From positions 107,831-171,830 of the forward strand of contig NZ_CALSFU010000013.1 of NCBI RefSeq assembly GCF_943737005.1: a stretch of 64,000 nt of DNA. Direction: 5' to 3'. Below are positions 29,609-36,704 of this stretch, one piece after another. The notes beneath the pieces were generated by a model. That model had not been told where the DNA came from. It saw nothing but the letters and a program-made list of their open reading frames with translations, and did no database searches. Each line of letters begins with the position of its first letter. Positions within the stretch are counted from its first letter, which is position 1. Source of the stretch: Achromobacter sp. Marseille-Q4962 (GTDB lineage Bacteria; Pseudomonadota; Gammaproteobacteria; Burkholderiales; Burkholderiaceae_B). Made by a program: the position numbers and the translations under genes.

Positions 29609-29685
29609 TGGCGCGCCCGGCAGGATTCGAACCTACGACCCCCTGGTTCGTAGCCAGGTACTCTATCCAGCTGAGCTACGGGCGC
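29609..29685 (-). tRNA. tRNA-Arg (anticodon ACG), copy 1
   Basis: 77 bases including an encoded CCA. The acceptor stem GCGCCCG/CGGGCGC, anticodon arm CCTGG-CTACGAA-CCAGG and T arm GTAGG-TTCGAAT-CCTGC are all intact. Identical in sequence to copies 2 and 3. A TATAAA at 29700-29705 (minus strand) with TTGCCC 18 bases upstream may be its own promoter. Confidence 0.97.
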
Positions 29686-29884
29686 GCTAAAGAGGCGTGT
29701 TTATACCATGTCCGCGCGCCAGCGGGCAAATCAGACAGGACGGGCGCGCCGGAGCTTGCGCGAGATCAAAGGCCCGCGGCCCATCCGTGGTTACGCTGGA
29801 ACCAGCCCCGCCGCATGACATGACTTCGGCCGACGGCCGGAGATTTCCGCGCGAGCCGGGCGCGCGCAATCCTGGATCGCCGAA

Positions 29885-30109
29885 ATGGCCAAGAAATTCC
29901 CACTGCATCCCAAACACCCCGAACGCATCTGCTGGGGCTGCGACCGCTACTGTCCTACCGAATCCCTCGCCTGCGGAAACGGCTCGGGCCGCACCATGCA
30001 CCCGGCCGAGCTGCTGGGCGAGGACTGGTACACCGTGGGCGACTGGGGGCTGGACGAAACGCCCTGCGACGAACCCGAGCCGCCGCCGGCCCACGCGCCC
30101 TCTCGCTAA
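29885..30109 (+). CDS. DUF3079 family protein
   Basis: 74 aa. The opening MAKKFPLHPKHPERICWGCD followed by YCPTES, LACGNGSGRTMHPAELLG and DWY is the DUF3079 pattern, with a Cys-x2-Cys-x3-Cys...Cys arrangement that could bind metal or an Fe-S cluster. The function is unknown. It is a single gene on the plus strand, between tRNA copies 1 and 2, which are on the minus strand. Confidence 0.85.
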   Translation: MAKKFPLHPKHPERICWGCDRYCPTESLACGNGSGRTMHPAELLGEDWYTVGDWGLDETPCDEPEPPPAHAPSR

Positions 30110-30194
30110 GGGTTAGCCATTGGCAGGCTGGCAGGCGCGGTTGCGCAGAGCCGCGACGCCGCGGCGCGGCAACCGCATCAGTCTCGCGCAAAAC

Positions 30195-30229
30195 AAAAAG
30201 GCCTTCGATACGCAATCAAAGGCCTTTTT
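30195..30229. terminator. Bidirectional terminator
   Basis: AAAAAGGCCTT and AAGGCCTTTTT form an 11-bp stem around a 13-base loop. A and T runs on either side let it stop both the DUF3079 transcript and the leftward transcript from tRNA copy 2. Confidence 0.8.
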
Positions 30230-30276
30230 CGATTTTGCCGCGGGATTCCCTCGGCTCGTCTTGCAGCTTAATTTTC

Positions 30277-30293
30277 AGCTTGCTTCGCAAGCT
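30277..30293 (-). terminator. Hairpin downstream of tRNA-Arg copy 2
   Basis: AGCTTGC-GAA-GCAAGCT on the minus strand, then GAAAATT. It lies 68 bp after the 3' end of the tRNA, inside a T-rich plus strand. A processing or weak termination signal. Confidence 0.4.
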
Positions 30294-30360
30294 TATTCTC
30301 GCGCTTGTTTTTCTTCTGCTTGCTCGTCTGGTTTTGCTTTTCTTTTGCTCTTTGCTTATG

Positions 30361-30437
30361 TGGCGCGCCCGGCAGGATTCGAACCTACGACCCCCTGGTT
30401 CGTAGCCAGGTACTCTATCCAGCTGAGCTACGGGCGC
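30361..30437 (-). tRNA. tRNA-Arg (anticodon ACG), copy 2
   Basis: 77 bases with encoded CCA, identical to copy 1. On the minus strand a perfect TATAAT lies 18 bases upstream of its 5' end (30455-30460), so it has at least its own -10 element; the -35 region is poor. Confidence 0.97.
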
Positions 30438-30616
30438 TCCGGCAAAGAGGCAAAATTATATCAGAAAAATAATCATGCCATCGTTGCTGCATAATCAATC
30501 AGGCATTTCCGGCTGCGCACCGATTTGATTCGGGTGATTCGATTCATCATTCGATCGAACCGGCGCCGCCTGCTCTGCTTTCCTGATTTCTTGTTTTTCA
30601 GCCACATCAAAAGAAA

Positions 30617-30693
30617 TGGCGCGCCCGGCAGGATTCGAACCTACGACCCCCTGGTTCGTAGCCAGGTACTCTATCCAGCTGAGCTACGGGCGC
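30617..30693 (-). tRNA. tRNA-Arg (anticodon ACG), copy 3
   Basis: 77 bases with encoded CCA, identical to copies 1 and 2. It is the first transcribed of the array and has the best promoter candidate, listed next. Confidence 0.97.
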
Positions 30694-30712
30694 TTGAAAA
30701 AGCAAGCTTTGA

Positions 30713-30741
30713 ATCATAGCGGTATTTCACCAACTCCGCAA
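30713..30741 (-). promoter_or_regulatory. Promoter of the tRNA-Arg array
   Basis: On the minus strand TTGCGG, 17 bases, TATGAT, ending 20 bases before the tRNA 5' end. The spacing is ideal and the location fits a strong tRNA promoter. Confidence 0.5.
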
Positions 30742-31104
30742 CTGGTCAAAAGCCGCGCCCTTCTCCCGCGTACAGCCTGCGGACAGCAATCGGTCATACC
30801 GCCAGGGCCTTGAGTCTCTGGTTCTTGAGTCTCTCGTCTTAAGGCCGTTCGATGCCGGCCGTCATCCGGCGAGCCCGCGGCGCAATGACAGGGCGCCGCT
30901 TTCCGCGCAAGGTCCATCCTGCGCCTGGGCACGCGCGGGCAGGGCTTGCGATGAACGGACAGGCTGTCCTGGGCGCTACCCGGCCCGCGCCAGCTCCGCA
31001 GGCACTTTCCAGGAATGTGAGCGGGTTCCCCCGAAGCGCCTGCAAGAGTACCGGCCGATATGGTGAGTTATCCAGGAAGGAGCGGGGACAACGTGAGGCA
31101 AAGA
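30742..31104. other. Gene-free stretch
   Basis: I see no gene here. A short direct repeat (TTGAGTCTCT, twice, near 30810-30835) is the only structure. The open frame across 30852-31139 has arginine/proline-rich composition, no ribosome site and runs into the terminator. Confidence 0.6.
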
Positions 31105-31137
31105 AAAACCCGCAGAGCGTTAGCTGCTGCGGGTTTT
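31105..31137 (-). terminator. Terminator, probably of the tRNA gene split by the element
   Basis: AAAACCCGCAG and CTGCGGGTTTT form an 11-bp stem. The T run is longer when read leftward (TTTTTCTTT), so it best serves a minus-strand transcript arriving from the right. That is exactly where the tRNA fragment at 31170-31185 lies. Confidence 0.7.
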
Positions 31138-31169
31138 GAGACATCGCGGTTCAACGCGGCATCCGTATT

Positions 31170-31185
31170 TGGCGGAGACGGTGGG
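31170..31185 (-). other. Putative left attachment site (3' end of a tRNA-Ser gene)
   Basis: On the minus strand CCCACCGTCTCCGCCA: half of a T arm, a 7-base acceptor strand, a G discriminator and CCA, as in bacterial tRNA-Ser genes. The rest of the tRNA is missing; AT-rich, lower-G+C sequence starts immediately to the right, while its terminator remains on the left. This is the structure left when an integrase recombines into a tRNA 3' end. The intact tRNA should stand at the right end of the element, outside the window. Confidence 0.6.
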
Positions 31186-31575
31186 AGCAAATTCTAAAAC
31201 AAAATCAATAGCCTAAAATTTAAATACCATGAATCATGCCACATATGCAACGCAAACCGTATCCGACCCGATACGCATACCTCCACACGGAGCTCAACGG
31301 CGAGCCGGCGGTGCAGTGGTGCAAGCTAGGAACGCTCAAGCACGGTTGCGTTCTCTGGCGTAGCCCGCCGAGTTTGGTCCCGTTGATTTGTCCACACAGT
31401 CGCGTAGTCACGAGTGACACCCTTGGCATGCCCGTAACCGTCTGAATCAAAACTTCGGCGGCGCGCTCTTCGCGCCCCGTGGATAACACAGCAGCAACGC
31501 TGCACACCCCTTCCCAACGCCGGCCGCTCCCCTGGCGGCATTCCTGCCCCCCCGCGGGCAACCCAGGATTTTCCC
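31186..31575. other. Left terminal region of the element, no convincing gene
   Basis: The first 50 bases are very AT-rich. A 69-codon open frame at 31236-31445 lacks a ribosome site and family resemblance, and a 44-codon one at 31230 overlaps it. I do not support either as a gene. Accessory sites for excision would be expected here, but I cannot define any. Confidence 0.5.
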
Positions 31576-31866
31576 ATGAGGCATCCACACGTGGCGGGCG
31601 CGCGCGCGCCCCGCAGCTTTGACGCGCCCTATGAATTCCCCTCCACCGCCCGCGCCGCCCGGCACGCCGCCCGGCTCTGGTTCCAGACGGAAACCGAGCT
31701 GACGGCCGCTCAGTTCCGGGACGAGCGTTTCCGGGAGCACTGCGCCGGTCGCAAAGACAGCCAGGTGGAGTACCGGATCCGCCGGGCGGCGTTTCACCGG
31801 GCATTCGCCGAGGCCATCGGACATATCGTCGTGGAGGAGGGCCGATTCCATGCGGCAACTGCTTGA
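31576..31866 (+). CDS. Hypothetical protein
   Basis: 96 aa, not recognised. It is rich in Arg and Ala with a central segment WFQTETELTAAQFRDERFRE that looks helical; no signal peptide or membrane segment. Its 3' end overlaps the start of the next gene by 17 bases, which supports expression as a pair. A weak AGGA lies eight bases before the ATG. Its position at the element edge, beside a ribbon-helix-helix protein, suggests an accessory regulatory function, but this is a guess. Confidence 0.5.
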   Translation: MRHPHVAGARAPRSFDAPYEFPSTARAARHAARLWFQTETELTAAQFRDERFREHCAGRKDSQVEYRIRRAAFHRAFAEAIGHIVVEEGRFHAATA

Positions 31867-32203
31867 ATGCCCGGTAACTTTTCGCCTGTCTGCCGATGCT
31901 CATCGCCGGTACGAGGCAGCCGCCAAACACTCAGGCATGAGCCTGTCGCAGTATCTACGAGCTCGGCTGGAAACTGAAGACACGGTCGCGGACCAGGTGG
32001 CGCAGCTCCGGCTGACCCTGCTGGATGCAGGGCCAGACGCGGCCCAGCCTGAACGCGCCGGCACGGCACCGATTCTCACGGAGCTTCTGCTGCTGGCACG
32101 CCGCGCAGCCGCGCCGGGCGATCTGCGAGCTGTCCACGCCGAACTCGAACGCCAGGGCGTCCGCCCTTGGACCCCTGACCGGCACCAGGAGCTGCCGGAA
32201 TAA
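31850..32203 (+). CDS. Ribbon-helix-helix-like DNA-binding protein
   Basis: 117 aa with GGAGGAGGG ahead of the start. The N-terminal segment CPVTFRLSADAHRRYEAAAKHSGMSLSQYLRARLE has the beta-strand, helix, turn, helix pattern of RHH proteins of the Arc/MobC type (VTFRLS, then ...GMSLSQYLR). The C-terminal half is helical and ends VRPWTPDRHQELPE. Such proteins act as transcriptional autoregulators or relaxosome accessory factors. It lies directly upstream of the pilus cluster and may regulate it. Confidence 0.6.
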   Translation: MRQLLECPVTFRLSADAHRRYEAAAKHSGMSLSQYLRARLETEDTVADQVAQLRLTLLDAGPDAAQPERAGTAPILTELLLLARRAAAPGDLRAVHAELERQGVRPWTPDRHQELPE

Positions 32204-32242
32204 CCGCCTGGCCAGTCCGGCCGACATATCCCTGGAGTAATC

Positions 32243-33067
32243 ATGCAAGCCAAAATTCTGGCCACCGCCTTCACGGTGGCCTGCCTTCTCTCGGCCTGCG
32301 GTTTTGTGCCGCCGGCCCCTCCGATGCCCGACGACAGCAATCGGGTGGCCATTAATCACGGCGATCCGCGCAAGACGCAGGACGCGGACAAGTTCGCCTC
32401 GGCCCCCGCACCTGCCGAGCCGGTCAAGATTGCGCTCGACCAGACCGCCCAGGCGAGTCCATCGGCCACCTCGCCTGTGCCGGCGGCTTCCACACCCGTC
32501 TCCGGCAAGCCGCAGCCCCCTGCGATCCCTGTGCCGCCGGCACCGCCCAAACCGCATACGCCGGCCGCCGCTCCTGCGACCTCCGACAAAGCACTCGCCA
32601 CCACGCCGACCGACGCCGTCCAACCGATGGCTGAAACGAACGCGCCCATCGTGGCCAGCTCTGCTCTCGTTCCGACGACAGACGCCCTGGCGAGCCTTCC
32701 GACGAGTGCCGACAGCACGCCGGCGCCGCCTTCGGCACCGGAGCCCGCACCGCAACCGATCGTCGTCAAGGAGGTCTGGCACCTCAGTCCCGATGACGGC
32801 ACGGTTCGCCAGGCTCTGACGCGCTGGGCGGCCAAGGCGGGTTGGACCTTCGGTCCCGATCAGTGGGAACTCAACTTCGACCTTCCCATCCAGGCACCGG
32901 CAGAGTTCGAAGCCGAATCGTTCCAGGAAGCCACCCAGGCGCTTTCGCAGGCCATTGCCATGACCGAATCGCCCGTGCGGCCATGTTTCTATGCCAATCG
33001 CGTGCTGCGTGTAATCCCGTTCACCCGCAGCTGCAACCGCGCCCCAGCCGCAACGCTGCAACCCTGA
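32243..33067 (+). CDS. pilL: TcpQ/PilL-like pilus lipoprotein
   Basis: 274 aa. A lipoprotein signal (VACLLSACG, lipidated Cys19) is followed by a long Pro/Ala-rich spacer (about residues 30-170) and a C-terminal TcpQ domain: VWHLSPDDGTVRQALTRWAAKAGWTF, then FEEATQAL-like helices ending RPCFYANRVLRVI. TcpQ-domain proteins stabilise the secretin of type IVB pili. It takes the first place of the cluster, as PilL does in plasmid R64. The name is by position and domain; it is shorter than R64 PilL. Confidence 0.8.
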   Translation: MQAKILATAFTVACLLSACGFVPPAPPMPDDSNRVAINHGDPRKTQDADKFASAPAPAEPVKIALDQTAQASPSATSPVPAASTPVSGKPQPPAIPVPPAPPKPHTPAAAPATSDKALATTPTDAVQPMAETNAPIVASSALVPTTDALASLPTSADSTPAPPSAPEPAPQPIVVKEVWHLSPDDGTVRQALTRWAAKAGWTFGPDQWELNFDLPIQAPAEFEAESFQEATQALSQAIAMTESPVRPCFYANRVLRVIPFTRSCNRAPAATLQP

Positions 33068-33095
33068 GCGCGGCCCCCCAAAACAGGAATCCCCA

Positions 33096-34811
33096 ATGAC
33101 CGCTTATCGCAAAGTGGCGGCCTCGCTCGCGCTTCTCGTGCTAGCCGGCTGCTCCGCCCTCCAGGCCACCGATCGCATCGCCGAGCGCGCGGATTCCGCC
33201 CGCTCCAGCAGCTACGAGAAACTCGATGCGTTCAGGGAGCAGGTGCGTGACCCGGAGCGCGCCAAAGGCCAGACCGTCGACCTTCCCTGGGTTGCAGGCC
33301 GGCCCCAACCGCTGGCCCGGGAAGTCTCCTTGCCGCCCGCACTGCGTGCCAACGTCAACACCACCCTGCTGTTCGAAGGCGGCGCCACCGACCTGAGCAC
33401 CCTGGCTGAACGGATCCAGCTCGCCACCGGCATCCCGACCCAAGTCGCGCCTGATGCGTTGCTGCCGCGGGAGTACTTCCTGCCGCGCCTTGGCTCCGAC
33501 CAGATGGCGATCACTGCCCGCGAGCTCGCCCCGGCCACCGCCGACACGCTCGTTCCTGCCCTGGTCCCCGAGACCGGCGTGGACCGCATCGCCGGCCCCG
33601 CTCTGCCCCCGGGGGTGGCACGCACGAAGATGGAGCCCTTGCCGGCAGGCAAGGCCCCGCTCTCCACAATCCTGGACTCCGTCGCGCTGCGCCTGGGCGT
33701 CTACTGGCGCTATGACGACAAGGTCGGTGCGATCCGGTTTTACCGAACCGAAACGCGCACGTTTTACGTCAAGGCCCTGGAGCTGACCGGGGAGACCAGC
33801 CTTGAATTGGGCCTGTCCGGCAAGAGCGGCTCGCAAGGCAATGATGGACAGTTCGCCTCGCAGAACCGGTCGAAATACTCGACCGCAGGGCAAACACCGC
33901 CGGCCGAAGCGGTGTTGACGAAGGTGAGCCAGTACCTGACGCGGGCCGGGGTGGTCAAAGCGGCCGCCGGCGCGGCCAACAGCATCGTCGTCACCGACAC
34001 GAAGGACGCACTCGATGCCGTGGCCCAATTCCTGGAAGCCGAGAACCGAATCATGTCGCGCAGCGTGCGGATGCTGTTCGAGGAAATCACGGTCCAACTC
34101 GACCAGACCAGCCAGGCAGCCCTGGACTGGCACCTGATTTACAACAGCCTGGGCCGAGGAAACGCTGCGGCGGGCGACGCGCCTGGTGCCCTGCTGGACG
34201 GCACCAAAGCGGCCGGCTCCCTCGGAGGCACTGTGGGAAGTGGACCGTTTGCCGGATCCAAGCTGCTCATGAGTGCGCTGAATGAGATGGGCACGGTCGT
34301 GCGGCACACGAGCATTCCGATTCTGGCCTCCAATCTCCGACCCGCCACTGTGGCGGTGCGGCAGAACATTCCATACGTGAAGGATCTGCAGCAGACACAG
34401 AGCTACTCGGACGCGTCGGGCCCGACCGTAAGCGTTACCCAGGACGAGAAGACAGTTGGCACCTTCCTCACGGTGGTGCCGAACGCCCAGGATGATGGTC
34501 GCGTGCAGCTCACCGTCTCGTACGACGACACACGGATGATCGGCGCACTGCAGAAGCTGGAATTCGGCTCGCCGGATTACCCCTCCTTCGTGCAGCAGGC
34601 CAACATCGGCGGTCAGGGCGCGATCCAGCAGGTTGAGCTTCGCCCTGGACAGCCGGCCCTCATCGGTGGGTTCGAGCAGTCCGCCGGCACCAGCACGCGC
34701 CGCCGATTGGACGACAAAGCGCCGATCGCCCTCGGGGGATCGGACGCCGCGCAGGATAAGAAGCAGATCACGCTGCTTCTGATGACTGCCATTCCCGAAG
34801 AAGGATATTGA
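33096..34811 (+). CDS. pilN: PilN-family type IVB pilus secretin
   Basis: 571 aa. Lipobox LLVLAGC (Cys19), an N-terminal N0-like domain (TTLLFEGGATDLSTLAERIQLATGIPTQV), then the secretin barrel region with LRPATVAVRQNIPYVKDL and the closing PGQPALIGGFEQS...KQITLLLMTAIP typical of secretins. It forms the outer-membrane ring through which the thin pilus passes. Its stop overlaps the TTG/GTG start region of pilO. Confidence 0.9.
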   Translation: MTAYRKVAASLALLVLAGCSALQATDRIAERADSARSSSYEKLDAFREQVRDPERAKGQTVDLPWVAGRPQPLAREVSLPPALRANVNTTLLFEGGATDLSTLAERIQLATGIPTQVAPDALLPREYFLPRLGSDQMAITARELAPATADTLVPALVPETGVDRIAGPALPPGVARTKMEPLPAGKAPLSTILDSVALRLGVYWRYDDKVGAIRFYRTETRTFYVKALELTGETSLELGLSGKSGSQGNDGQFASQNRSKYSTAGQTPPAEAVLTKVSQYLTRAGVVKAAAGAANSIVVTDTKDALDAVAQFLEAENRIMSRSVRMLFEEITVQLDQTSQAALDWHLIYNSLGRGNAAAGDAPGALLDGTKAAGSLGGTVGSGPFAGSKLLMSALNEMGTVVRHTSIPILASNLRPATVAVRQNIPYVKDLQQTQSYSDASGPTVSVTQDEKTVGTFLTVVPNAQDDGRVQLTVSYDDTRMIGALQKLEFGSPDYPSFVQQANIGGQGAIQQVELRPGQPALIGGFEQSAGTSTRRRLDDKAPIALGGSDAAQDKKQITLLLMTAIPEEGY

Positions 34812-34813
34812 TC

Positions 34814-36157
34814 GTGGCAAGGCAACAGCGCTATCAAACCATCCCCATCGCCGGCACGCACAATGCGCTCGTGGTCGGCATGAGCTGGCAGGCGGTGCTG
34901 GGCCAGGATCTCACCGCCGCGGCCATGAAGGCCGCGCACCAGGCCGGCGCCACCCATTTCACGCAGGCGGGTCCGCGCAGCCTCGTGGTCGGCCTGCTGA
35001 TCGCCCAGGGCCGCGACCGTCGGGCCAAGGCAAAAACCCGCCTGTACTCGGCGGCCGCTGCCTTCGCCCAACTGTACAGGCACGGCACGCACATCGCGTT
35101 CGCCGAACTGCCGCAGGGCGGCTTCTGGATCACCGTCGCCGTCGATGGCACGGTACAGACAGGCGGCGACCGGATACTGCCGGATGCCGATGCGGCGAAT
35201 CAGGCGCTGGAAGGTCTACTGCAGCGTTACCGGGACGCCGTCCTGCACGGCACGGACCGACCGGGTGCTGCACCCTTCCAGTTCAATCAGCTGGCAAGCC
35301 AAGCCAACACACAATCGTCGTTGCGCAGAGCGGCATTCCGGCTGTCCATGATTTCGCCCATGTGGTGGGTCGTGTTCGGATTGATCCTCGCGTATGTCGC
35401 GTGGGACACCGTCCAGACCTGGTGGCAAGAGAAACAGGCCCAAGAACGTCAGCGGCTTGAAGCGATGCGTACCGCAGTCGATGCGCATGCGCTTTGGAAG
35501 CAGGCGCTGGACAGCTGGGCGCGAAGCACCAAAGCGGATGGAGAGGCCGGCCTGAACCGCCTGTTGAACGCGGTGGCGGATGTCCCCGTGAACCCGGGGC
35601 GGTGGCAATTGGCCGAAGCGTCCTGCCAGCCTGCTGCGGGCTCGTGCTCCGCCGAGTACGTGCGAGGCCTGCTGGCAGATAACAACTCGCTCAGGGCCGC
35701 GCTGCCTGTCTCCTGGAAGGTGTCCTTCCCCACACTGGGCACGGCCAAGGCCAGCTGGCCCATGGATGAGACAAGAACCACCAAGCCCTTGGCGCTGGCC
35801 GCAGTGCCCGTCGCCGGTGATCTGGACCGCATCTGGATTCCCAGCTGGCAGGCCCTCAGTCCCGCGCTGCAGGATGTGAAGCTCGACCCCCCGAAGGCCG
35901 TGCCGATCCGGGTGCCCAACATCCAGTTACCCAATGGCCTGGAACAGCCCGTACCACTGCCTGCGGACATGACGGTCCCGGCCATGCGCAGCTTCACGAT
36001 CAATGCACCGTTGCGCTCGTTCTATGGCCTCGCGCTGCCCGATAGCACCGCGCTGACACAGTTGCAGGTGCGTTACCAGCCGGACACGCAGCCCAAGCTC
36101 ACCGCGAGCAGCTTTGCTGCCACGCTCGAAGGAGTTCTTTATGTTCAACCCCGTTAG
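34814..36157 (+). CDS. pilO: PilO-type pilus assembly protein
   Basis: 447 aa from GTG at 34814, nine bases after GAAGGA; a TTG six bases earlier is too close to the ribosome site. A single membrane segment (about 175-195, MISPMWWVVFGLILAYVAW) separates a cytoplasmic N-terminal domain from a periplasmic part with a conserved-looking Cys pair (CQPAAGSC). It corresponds to PilO of the R64 thin pilus, which connects the inner-membrane motor with the secretin. Followed by pilP with a 17-base overlap. Confidence 0.8.
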   Translation: MARQQRYQTIPIAGTHNALVVGMSWQAVLGQDLTAAAMKAAHQAGATHFTQAGPRSLVVGLLIAQGRDRRAKAKTRLYSAAAAFAQLYRHGTHIAFAELPQGGFWITVAVDGTVQTGGDRILPDADAANQALEGLLQRYRDAVLHGTDRPGAAPFQFNQLASQANTQSSLRRAAFRLSMISPMWWVVFGLILAYVAWDTVQTWWQEKQAQERQRLEAMRTAVDAHALWKQALDSWARSTKADGEAGLNRLLNAVADVPVNPGRWQLAEASCQPAAGSCSAEYVRGLLADNNSLRAALPVSWKVSFPTLGTAKASWPMDETRTTKPLALAAVPVAGDLDRIWIPSWQALSPALQDVKLDPPKAVPIRVPNIQLPNGLEQPVPLPADMTVPAMRSFTINAPLRSFYGLALPDSTALTQLQVRYQPDTQPKLTASSFAATLEGVLYVQPR

Positions 36158-36704
36158 TTCGGGATTCGTCCGCCTGTCAGCGGTCTTCGGGCTGCTGGCT
36201 GCCCCTGTTCTGCCGATGACCACCTCCGCTGAATCCATCAACCTGCAGGTCGTTCCGGCCCCGCCGCCGGCGCCGCCGGCGCACCTGGTCCGGGAGCTGC
36301 TGGAGGAAGACGCACGACGGGCTCTGGCCAATGAGCGGCTTGCCCAGGGCCATGCCGCCAGCACCAGAGCCAGCGTCTCCGCCACGAACCAACTGCAGGT
36401 GACGACAGCAGCTCCTGATTCCAATCCCGGCGACGCCAGTGAGCCTGTCGAGCCGCCGAAGCCGCGGCCACGGGCGGCGCGCCTCAAGGGCATCGTCGGC
36501 GTGGGCGGAAGTATCTCGGCCATCGTCGACGTCGATGGTCGCGACGTAATGTACCGAGCCGGCCAGCGCCTTCCGGCCATGGGCCACGATCCAGGCCTGC
36601 GCCTGGTGAAGATCGCAACCCCGTGCGCCATCTTCATTGACAACCGTCACGAAACCGAAAAGCAGACGCAGATTTCCGTGTGCTTGAACGAGGTTCACCC
36701 ATGA
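36141..36704 (+). CDS. pilP: PilP-type pilus assembly protein
   Basis: 187 aa. I chose the ATG after GAAGGAGTTCTTT. A signal peptide (to TTSAES) precedes a helical/Pro-rich middle and a C-terminal beta domain, GIVGVGGSISAIVDVDGRDVMYRAGQRLP, as in PilP and other secretin-contacting periplasmic proteins of the GspC/PilP type. It likely links PilO with the PilN secretin. It starts inside pilO and its stop overlaps the pilQ start (ATGA). Confidence 0.82.
   Translation: MFNPVSSGFVRLSAVFGLLAAPVLPMTTSAESINLQVVPAPPPAPPAHLVRELLEEDARRALANERLAQGHAASTRASVSATNQLQVTTAAPDSNPGDASEPVEPPKPRPRAARLKGIVGVGGSISAIVDVDGRDVMYRAGQRLPAMGHDPGLRLVKIATPCAIFIDNRHETEKQTQISVCLNEVHP

Noticed and set aside
29609..30693. The tRNA-Arg genes as integration site of the element
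   Set aside because: Their 3' ends face left, away from the element, and all three are intact, with no partial 3' copy at the element border. The tRNA-Ser fragment at 31170 fits better.
30852..31139. A small gene between the tRNA array and the element
   Set aside because: Low-complexity Arg/Pro/Ala translation, no ribosome site, and it runs through the terminator stem.
31170..31185. The fragment as part of tmRNA
   Set aside because: As I recall them, tmRNA genes of this group end in GGCTCCACCA, not in GTCTCCGCCA; the G discriminator and acceptor strand fit tRNA-Ser.
31236..31445. A 69-codon gene at the left end of the element
   Set aside because: No ribosome site, no recognisable domain and an overlapping alternative frame; I cannot support it.
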